Assembly (NCBI GenBank): GCA_014529385.2
Contig: CM043952.1
Location: forward strand, 71,824,799-71,888,798
From: Adiantum capillus-veneris
Taxonomy: Eukaryota > Streptophyta > Polypodiopsida > Polypodiales > Pteridaceae
Reading direction: 5' to 3'
DNA: 64,000 nucleotides
Shown here: one piece after another, positions 57,538 through 64,000 of the stretch
Numbering within the stretch: position 1 is the first letter of the stretch
Layout of the letters: the number at the start of each line of letters is the position of its first letter
Position numbers and translations under genes: made by a program
Notes under the pieces: generated by a model
What the model was told of the DNA's origin: nothing
The model's input: only the letters and a program-made list of their open reading frames with translations
Database searches by the model: none

Positions 57538-58086
57538 TTACAATGTCTCTATGAACAAAGTGTCATAGAAAGTAGAGAAGGATGAGAATTTATACAAATT
57601 TGCAATCTTCTCTATGCTCTCTTTATTAAGACAAGCTCTGAATAGCTCCCTATCTCCTTTGTTGAAAGCGAAAGGAAGACTATTAATAAGACGCAAATGA
57701 GGGAAAAATTCACCAAATGTGAGTCTATGAAGCATGAACTCTGGCCGCAAGTTTCCTGAAGAGTCTTCCTCAATGGTGAAATGCACTCGCCAAACGCCAA
57801 ATTTCACTCTATTTACCAATCTTAGGGCACACACTAGTTGGATGAATGCGCGGTCTTCCTTAGTGCCCAACAACAAGAGGAAAATGGAATCCACGCGTAG
57901 GACCTTTCGTCTTAACTTCACCACTCTCTTGTTATGAGGGAGACGCCTTCCTACTTGCTCCTGCAACTCAATTGGTAATAGAGCTAGATCTCTAAGGATT
58001 GAACTTTCATTGCACACACATTCCCTGTTAGAACAAATGATCGTTTTTGTTTCTTGTAACAACTTGGACAAAGAAAAAACAAACAT
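57538..58086 (-). CDS. Element C leader ORF 3, 182 aa, possible F-box-like
   Basis: First ATG is at 58086; the frame is open from 58116, right after the stop of the 72-aa ORF and in the same frame. Near residue 37 is LLPIELQEQVGRRLPHNKRVV, shaped like an F-box core (LP-x2-L-x3-V/I-x2-RLP). The rest is a single fold shared with ORF 4, ending SFSTFYDTLFIETL. It occupies the position of ORF1 in Ogre-type elements, but I see no similarity to a known one. No membrane segment except a weak hydrophobic N-terminus. Function unknown. Confidence 0.55.
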   Translation of the reverse strand: MFVFSLSKLLQETKTIICSNRECVCNESSILRDLALLPIELQEQVGRRLPHNKRVVKLRRKVLRVDSIFLLLLGTKEDRAFIQLVCALRLVNRVKFGVWRVHFTIEEDSSGNLRPEFMLHRLTFGEFFPHLRLINSLPFAFNKGDRELFRACLNKESIEKIANLYKFSSFSTFYDTLFIETL

Positions 58087-58116
58087 ACACACTATTTTGC
58101 CGGGCTGCACTTTATT

Positions 58117-58335
58117 TTAAAATAAAATGAACACATGTACATCAAAAGAAGTGTGGTAGTTGATGAGAGGTAGAATGACAGGGTTTGGTGATGCAAGAAT
58201 TTCTCCTACTCTTTGGGCACCAAACATGAACACCATTCGTTGTTGAAAATGGATCTTTCTACTAATTGCAACGTTTATTCTAATGTGTGGAGTAAAATGA
58301 AAGGGAAAAACCTCTATTCCTGGGCCATTATCCAT
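58117..58335 (-). CDS. Element C leader ORF 2, 72-aa microprotein (type 1)
   Basis: Homologue of the 72-aa ORFs in the A LTRs. Identical length; shared blocks at the same residue positions: IRINV (18-22), ISRKIHFQQR, VF-x-FG-x-x-R, EIL-x-SP-x-P-x-ILPLI-x-Y, SFDV-x-V. It stops at the same point as the A protein. TAA at 58117-58119 separates it in frame from ORF 3. Confidence 0.6.
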   Translation of the reverse strand: MDNGPGIEVFPFHFTPHIRINVAISRKIHFQQRMVFMFGAQRVGEILASPNPVILPLINYHTSFDVHVFILF

Positions 58336-58349
58336 GGCCTATGCATGTC

Positions 58350-58502
58350 CTAATGCTTAAAATAACACAAAAATATAGACGTCCTAAGAGGACCTAAAAT
58401 CCTACGAATTACCCGTTGAAATTGCAACTTAGTACTAACAATTATGTGTATCTTTTGCCTTGCAATGGGAAAGAAAGGATCATACAAACTCTCGTGATTC
58501 AT
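58350..58502 (-). CDS. Element C leader ORF 1, 50-aa microprotein (type 2, shortened)
   Basis: ATG 58500-58502, TAG 58350-58352. The first 40 residues match the 70-aa A protein: MN-x-E-x-LY, P-I-x-RQ-x-I, then IVSTKLQFQRVIRRILG against IMVSTKLQFQRTIRNLFG. The C-terminal third differs, as if by deletion or frameshift. It lies 15 bases before ORF 2, so the type order (2 then 1) is the reverse of that in A. Confidence 0.5.
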   Translation of the reverse strand: MNHESLYDPFFPIARQKIHIIVSTKLQFQRVIRRILGPLRTSIFLCYFKH

Positions 58503-58562
58503 GCAAACTACTTGACTATGCTAAAAGTTGATCCTACACAAAAACATACACGAGTTGTTGTT

Positions 58563-58579
58563 CCTCAGTGGGGGCACCA
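58563..58579 (-). other. Primer binding site candidate of element C
   Basis: Minus strand TGGTGCCCCCACTGAGG, 13 bases inside the LTR end. Starts TGGTG like the A site, but I cannot assign a tRNA. Confidence 0.4.
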
Positions 58580-58592
58580 ATTTGAGGCGGTC

Positions 58593-58845
58593 CGGGGCGG
58601 GCAACAAGAAGAGCAACCTCTAGACACCCTTCAAGGCTCCCGTGCTGCTCAATGGGGCTGGGGCACAACACAACACAAACCAAAACAACAAATCCCCAGC
58701 CAAATCCCAACTACACAAGGGGCACCACCTAGTTTAAGAGCGAACTAGGACGCAAAAGAGGAGAATCGTTAGAGCAACCCACAAACAAGCAAGGAATTTA
58801 CACTAACCCTAACACCAATGGAATACTCTCACACACTAAAATACA

Positions 58846-58882
<37 letters not shown>

Positions 58883-61247
58883 TGGTGCTCGGGCTGCTTT
58901 GAAGTGTATCGTTAATGATCAAGCAAACATAAATATATATATGTAAGAAAAAGAGAGAAGGGGGAAGGGGGTGCTTGTTGCACTAATGCCTTCTTACAAA
59001 TCTGTCATGACCAATCAAAGTGAGATTAGTATTTGTTCAACATAGCCTGAGTAAATTACACCACAACAAATCACAAGAAAAAAGCCACCCCAATCACTGT
59101 CTTAAGGCCAGGGGAGTCCTCTCCACCCTGTCGCCCTCTTACAGCATGTGGGATTTATGGCTAAATTGATAACAATACCCGGAGACAAGCTATCAAGAAC
59201 TTAAATAAAACACCAAGACACTTACACATCATTATTGTCCATGACTTCACGTTGGAAGGGAGACAAGGTATCCATGCTTAGTCTAAATTCACCCTCCTTG
59301 ATTCAGAAAATGTTGGGCTTACTCTAGTAGGAGAAATGATAGATTTCCTACTCTCAATTTAATGATCACTCTCTCTTACAATGGCATAGAGTTCCCTTGC
59401 TAATCACCCCCAATACAACACATACATCTGCCTAATGCCAATGAGATTCCACTCAAGAGCTCCTTCTCAAGAGGTTGAGCTTGTCTTCTCAAGCTATAGC
59501 ATAGTGCTCTTTCTTCTCCCCCCCTTTTTGTGCTAGCTACACCCTCCTTTTATAGCAATTTTGAAGGCTAGGGTTACTCCTCTAACCATGGTTGGGTTAG
59601 ATTTTCAGCAATTTATCTAATTTCTTTTGCTTGGAATTATCAAGAAGTTGGTGGGGAAAGAGAGAGGAGAGAAATGGAGGTGATAGGACTTTTCATAGTG
59701 GGTTAGTGTTAGTAGAGTTAGTATTAATTTACAAATGGAATTGGATATTTACAATGGGAGTATCCATGTAGGATACAAATAAGGAAGAAAAAATCTTAAG
59801 AGGTAAGAAAAGGTGGATTTCTTACAAGTTTGATGCTCCAAGTGTCTTGAGTAGGGCCAATTTTGACGCTTGTTGACGGTCCACTAGCTTTGACGGTACA
59901 TTTTTTCTCCACTCTTGACCTTCCTTGAGAGACAAGGTAATTGAAGCTGAGTAATCAACCACCATGATGTTGTCTTTTAAGAGAAGAGGTTGAATTTTGT
60001 GGTTTTTTTGATAGATATGGGTAATTTGGAGGAGGAAAAATGAGACTAGGTGGTCAATTTTGGAATGGAATTGTGTGTGGGAGGTATGAGTTCACCATGG
60101 TTTCTCTTATTCTTCAAGGTTGAGGAGAAGGTGAGTAGGATGCATAGAGGAGTGGTGAGAGAGGTGGGGATGATGAGCGGAGAAGTGTGTGTGAAAGAGG
60201 AAAATGATAAAGTGGAAGAGAGAGTGTGGCTGCATAGCATGGGAAAACTAATAAAATCATAGCTCACAACTCATAGCTCAAAAAAATATGAAAAAAATTG
60301 AGGCAAAAGTTCAGCCAACGAGCTACAACTTTTGTTTGTATCACCTTTTCAAATTCGGAGAGCAAGTGAATTTTAAAAATTCAGCAAAACCGACCGTGTT
60401 TTTCCACTACACAAGGTCCTTGTGGGGTCCTTCTTTGGATGATTCTTTTGAATACCTCCAAGAGTGAGCCCTCCATAGTGCATGTATGCATGCCACCTAC
60501 CCTTGACCTTAGTTGGTAGGTCTATAATTGAAGATATTGTTGAGATCATGATATAAGTGAATAGTACAACTAAGAAAATCAAATATTGAGGGGTCTAAAA
60601 AATATGTACATGTCAAATATAAATAATATAAGTGGAAAAAATATAAAGGGGTCAAAAGAAATCTCTCTCATTATGAGGCTACCATAAAAAGATAAATATT
60701 TTTGGTGTTCTAATTTTTTAGAAAAAAAACAAAATAGATGTAGGAAGGGAAAAATCACAATAGTGAAAAAATATACACATAAATAAAACTAGTTTTTTTT
60801 GGATATTTGTTGGGGTGGAGTTACACCAAATATAAGAGAAGCTTACATGAAAATATTTCTATATGGAATAAAGAGTATGAAAAATGGTAAGAAAAATTGT
60901 GGTAATGATGAGGCAATGTACAAAGCATAAATAACACACACCTAGGTAGAAATATTTAAATAAATACCAAAATAATTATGAAAAAATCTTTTATTTAGGC
61001 CCTATATACAAAGAAATATTTACATATGCATGGGCCATAATATACTTATATTTTTTATTTTTTTGGTTCAACTAGCCCAATGACTAGCTAATTGAGGGTT
61101 TTTTATTTCAGTAAGGAGATATGGGAAAAGTCCCCTAACTCACACGCACCTATATACAGTGAAAGGGTGAGGGTAACCACAGTGTTTGAGTGATTTGATA
61201 GGGTGAGATAACTCACTATGGCAATTACAGAGAGCCGAAAAAATGGC
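58593..61247 (-). repeat. 5' LTR of element C, outer end truncated
   Basis: Matches 49064-51724; the first base is C where the partner has T. It stops five bases short (TATCA missing) and is joined to GTTGGCAAGAG, the sequence found at 23129 in copy 1. TATA box near 59545-59556. Confidence 0.88.
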
Positions 61248-61522
61248 GTTGGCAAGAGAGAGAGAGAGATGGTGTGAGAGAGAATTGCATGCTAGCCCGG
61301 AGTAGTAACGAGCACAAATACAAGCCAATGTTTTTTGAAAAATAATTTTTTTTAATGAAAAAGGAGGATATTATTTGCATGGCGGCAGACAAGCTCTTCG
61401 ATCTCAATCATCTCCATCTATGTTCATGGCACTACCGAAGAGCAGGAGAGAGAGAGAGAGAGAGAGAGAGAGCCTAGAGAGAGAGAAAGAGAGAAGAATA
61501 AAGTTAAGTTTAGAAGTGTGCT
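61248..61522. repeat. Copy 2 of the D upstream flank
   Basis: Matches 23129-23488 with shorter GA tracts. Non-coding. Ends GTGCT before the D' LTR. Confidence 0.85.
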
Positions 61523-61798
61523 TGTTGGAGCCCCATTGGTCCAACTGTTGTAATGAGCCCATTTGTAAAGCATATCAAATTCCATTTTTTATGTCAAAGA
61601 CGTCTTATCAGTTTGATCCATTCGTCTGGATTATGTAAATACTAGTCAGTTAGTCAGGACTCAGATTTATTCCCACTTTTGTAATCATGAGCAAGAGAAC
61701 CCCATGTACATTTTTTGAGCTAAGGTGACTAAAGTATAAAAGTCACCTTAGAACCATTTTTTGAATAACATTTGAATTAATCCTGTGTCGTACGAGTC

Positions 61799-61853
<55 letters not shown>

Positions 61854-64000
61854 GTGTGTCTTATCCTCTTCGCTACGCGCTGCTCCCTCACCGGATTCAC
61901 GATGCGACCACACCACCGCGATAGTCTCTCCGAGAGCTATGCGCCCACGCCAGGCATTCGCCGTTTTGAGTTGATCGGGATCGATTCTTCCTCGAGCTTG
62001 TTTTGCTTGTAACTAGCACAAACGGTGTATGTTTTCAATAATCAAGTGCTTCATGGAATGAGAAAGAGATTACCTACACATAGATACTGATAAACTTAAG
62101 TTTCGCCCACTTTTGGATTATAACTTGTTGGTCTACCGTGACAGCATTCGAGATAGCTAGGGTTCAAATCGGTTGAGATTCGACTTATAGGTAAGTATGT
62201 CCTAGTGAGAGGATGGTGCCTAGTAAGTTTGATGCGATTCTGAGTTCATTGGACGTGTAAACTATGTTGTGAGAGTTAAGGGATAGGGTGGGTTGTATTC
62301 TACCAGGGTTAGTGATTGATGCATCATAAAAGTGTGTATGTGTAGATTGGTCTCAGCCTGATGGTCTCAGCCTGACAAGCTAACGAGATTGCCTACGTGC
62401 ACCTACGGGTTAGTCGTGTCATCGGATGATAAGTATGTTGTCTGTGTCATGCTCGTGAGTATGAATAGGGGAGTAGTTAAGCCCTAAAACATTGTCGCCG
62501 CTGCCGGGGACACAAGACCTTAAGTAGGGAGATCTACGTCACTCGTGTGATGGTTAGCTTACTTTAGTTTTGACTAGAGAGAGCTTAAACTTTTAGAACA
62601 AGATCCAGGATAGAGTATCCTGAGGTCTAGTGGATAGCCAGGAAGCCTGTGTCTTGTTGAGGGTCTACGACTAGTTAGATTTAGTTAAATAGGATAATGA
62701 GGAGTTATGGTTTTTGGTTTTGAGTGCTTGTTGTACTTGTGAAGAAATAGAGTAGAAAAACGTTGTAAAACCGTAAAAAACAAACAAAAAGAAGAAACAA
62801 TAAGGTTGTTTGCGTGCCTTGAAAGAAAAACCCACCTCATATACCCTTGAAAGGGGTGAAAAGAGTCGACATTGAAATTTATGATTCAACACTCGAGAAA
62901 ACATAAAAACTGTGACCAAAACCAACAAAAGAAAAAAAAAAAAAAAAGGAAACATGTGATTGTCATAAGGAAACACTAAGTGAACCTAAAAGAGGCCAAG
63001 ATGAGATATAACCATTAGCCAAGGGTAAACTGACTATGTCATGAGGTATGACTGATGTGCACAAGTTTAAGATGCAGTGTCATCAAATTTGCATCACTTC
63101 AAGCGCAATGGAGTTGTGAATTGTCAGGGAAAAGTGAAATTTTTGAAGTTCTTGAGTTTGAGCTCAAAATAATTCCAAACTTCACAAAACATGGGGGATA
63201 GACTTGTATGGGCACAGGGAACAAGACTATGCAAAAACAAACAAAAAATTGAGTCCTTATTGCTCACTGCCTGGTCTATCGCGATAGACTGGTGAAGGTG
63301 GTGTTTGTCTAGCAACAAGCAAAAAACCCTTACACCACAATCTTAACACATCAATACAAGGGTACTCACAAAAATTGAGTGAATTTGAAGACCAATTTTG
63401 ACCCCAAAACTTCAAAACTGGTGTTTGGAGTCTGGATTCAGAGACAAGGGCAAGAAGTCTTTGACCAGATGTCCAAACAGTGCCAAAATTGGTCAATGCA
63501 CTACACAAGGGGAGACTCAACTAACTGTGGGGAAAACTTTGGAAAAAAAGCTGAAAATGAAGAAAGAGCTCAATCTATCGCGATAGACCAAGGAACTTTC
63601 TGCTGGGGAACTTTTCTTTCAAATTTTTCCTAGGGAGAGGTTTATCAGGGCCTAAATAGCAGACACACCAAAATTCAAGGCATTTAGATCACTAAAGGTC
63701 AATCTGAGGGTCAGATAGAGAATCAAGCTCTGACTGAAATACTAAAAGGGGACCAAAACCCAACCCAAGTGTCCAAACTTCACAAAACTTGAGGGATTGG
63801 CTATAGAGGGTAACTGGAACCCAAGGGTAAAGTCACAATTTTGAACTGACTTGTGCTGAGCAAACTGTCAGTCTATCGCGATAGACTAAGAAAGTAGTGA
63901 GTCAGATATTTTTTGCATTTTGTGACTATACTGCTAGAACATACTCTCTATATAGATCCCAGCCATCGTTTCATCATTGAAATTAGACCACCAGAAGACT
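61523..64000 (+). mobile_element. Second D element (D'), 5' LTR and leader only
   Basis: LTR 61523-62491 (longer GA tract, plus a 15-base duplication near 62357), PBS at 62493-62512, then leader. Palindromes lie at 63274-63289, 63573-63588 (first base A) and 63871-63886, spaced 299 and 298 as in D. The element continues beyond the window. Confidence 0.9.

Larger units (their letters stand above)
49064..61247 (-). mobile_element. Tat-like Ty3/gypsy element C with extra leader ORFs
   Basis: LTRs 49064-51729 and 58593-61247, PPT at 51732-51744, gag-pro-RT-RNase H-second RNase H-integrase on the minus strand, and four ORFs between the 5' LTR and gag. The two RNase H domains place it in the Tat lineage (Ogre/Retand relatives, which also carry an ORF before gag). 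The right LTR lacks its last five bases and the right flank is not CCTAT, so the outer end was lost. gag has a TAA and a frameshift, RT has a frameshift at an A run, and there are shifts at 53380 and 52285. Confidence 0.9.
46639..64000. repeat. Large duplication, copy 2 (interrupted by element C)
   Basis: Collinear with 18432-25950: 46639-48180, 48181-49063 and 61248-64000 match 18432-19862, 20805-21680 and 23129-25950. The D LTR has the same upstream flank (AAGTTTAGAAGTGTGCT) in both copies, which a separate insertion would not produce. Confidence 0.85.

Overview
The window is nuclear DNA of a land plant with a large, repeat-rich genome. Nearly all of it is nested LTR retrotransposons, (GA)n/(AT)n microsatellites and decayed fragments. 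I see no intact ordinary host gene, no rRNA or tRNA gene and no CRISPR. The gypsy pol types suggest a non-flowering vascular plant such as a fern or gymnosperm, but that is recollection of family style, not proof. Coordinates come from reading by eye; element ends are good to a few bases where target duplications or PBS/PPT are visible and are approximate elsewhere.

Layout. (1) 1-1120 and 11379-12773 are two halves of a decayed minus-strand Ty1/copia element, with its 5' LTR from 12774. It is split by element A (1121-11378, minus), a young Ty3/gypsy copy with ~2.1 kb LTRs and a 4-bp ACGG target duplication. (2) 12986-16390 is non-coding DNA holding two related hairpins (14300-14729) and a decayed, apparently spliced coding region (about 14950-16390). 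(3) 16480-20110 is B, a decayed relative of A. (4) 21681-23488 is flank with SINE-like and GA repeats. (5) 23489-45503 is D, a 22 kb plus-strand Ty3/gypsy giant with ~925-bp LTRs and an Asp-type PBS. It carries gag, protease, RT, RNase H, an integrase with two zinc domains, a second protease-like domain, a second internal PPT and a long intact coiled-coil 3' ORF. A minus-strand non-autonomous element G (33850-36728) interrupts its integrase. (6) 45553-46574 is a lone LTR (H) with 104-bp tandem repeats. (7) 46639-64000 is a second copy of 18432-25950: B' (46639-48180), its flank, then the start of a second D (D', from 61523). Element C (49064-61247, minus, Tat-like with two RNase H domains) inserted into this copy. 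The pattern fits a tandem duplication of about 28 kb.

Most interesting: A and C share a family of 50-72 aa microproteins placed between the promoter and gag. In A two of them lie inside the LTR and overlap by ATGA; in C they lie after the LTR and are followed by two larger paralogous ORFs that look weakly F-box-like. D carries a 16-bp perfect palindrome repeated about every 299 bp in both its leader and its 3' non-coding region, a TATA box inside a perfect inverted repeat, a duplicated 16-base PPT, and a protease-like fold after the integrase.

The ORFs of A, C and D all carry stops or frameshifts in gag-pol, so no copy here looks autonomous.
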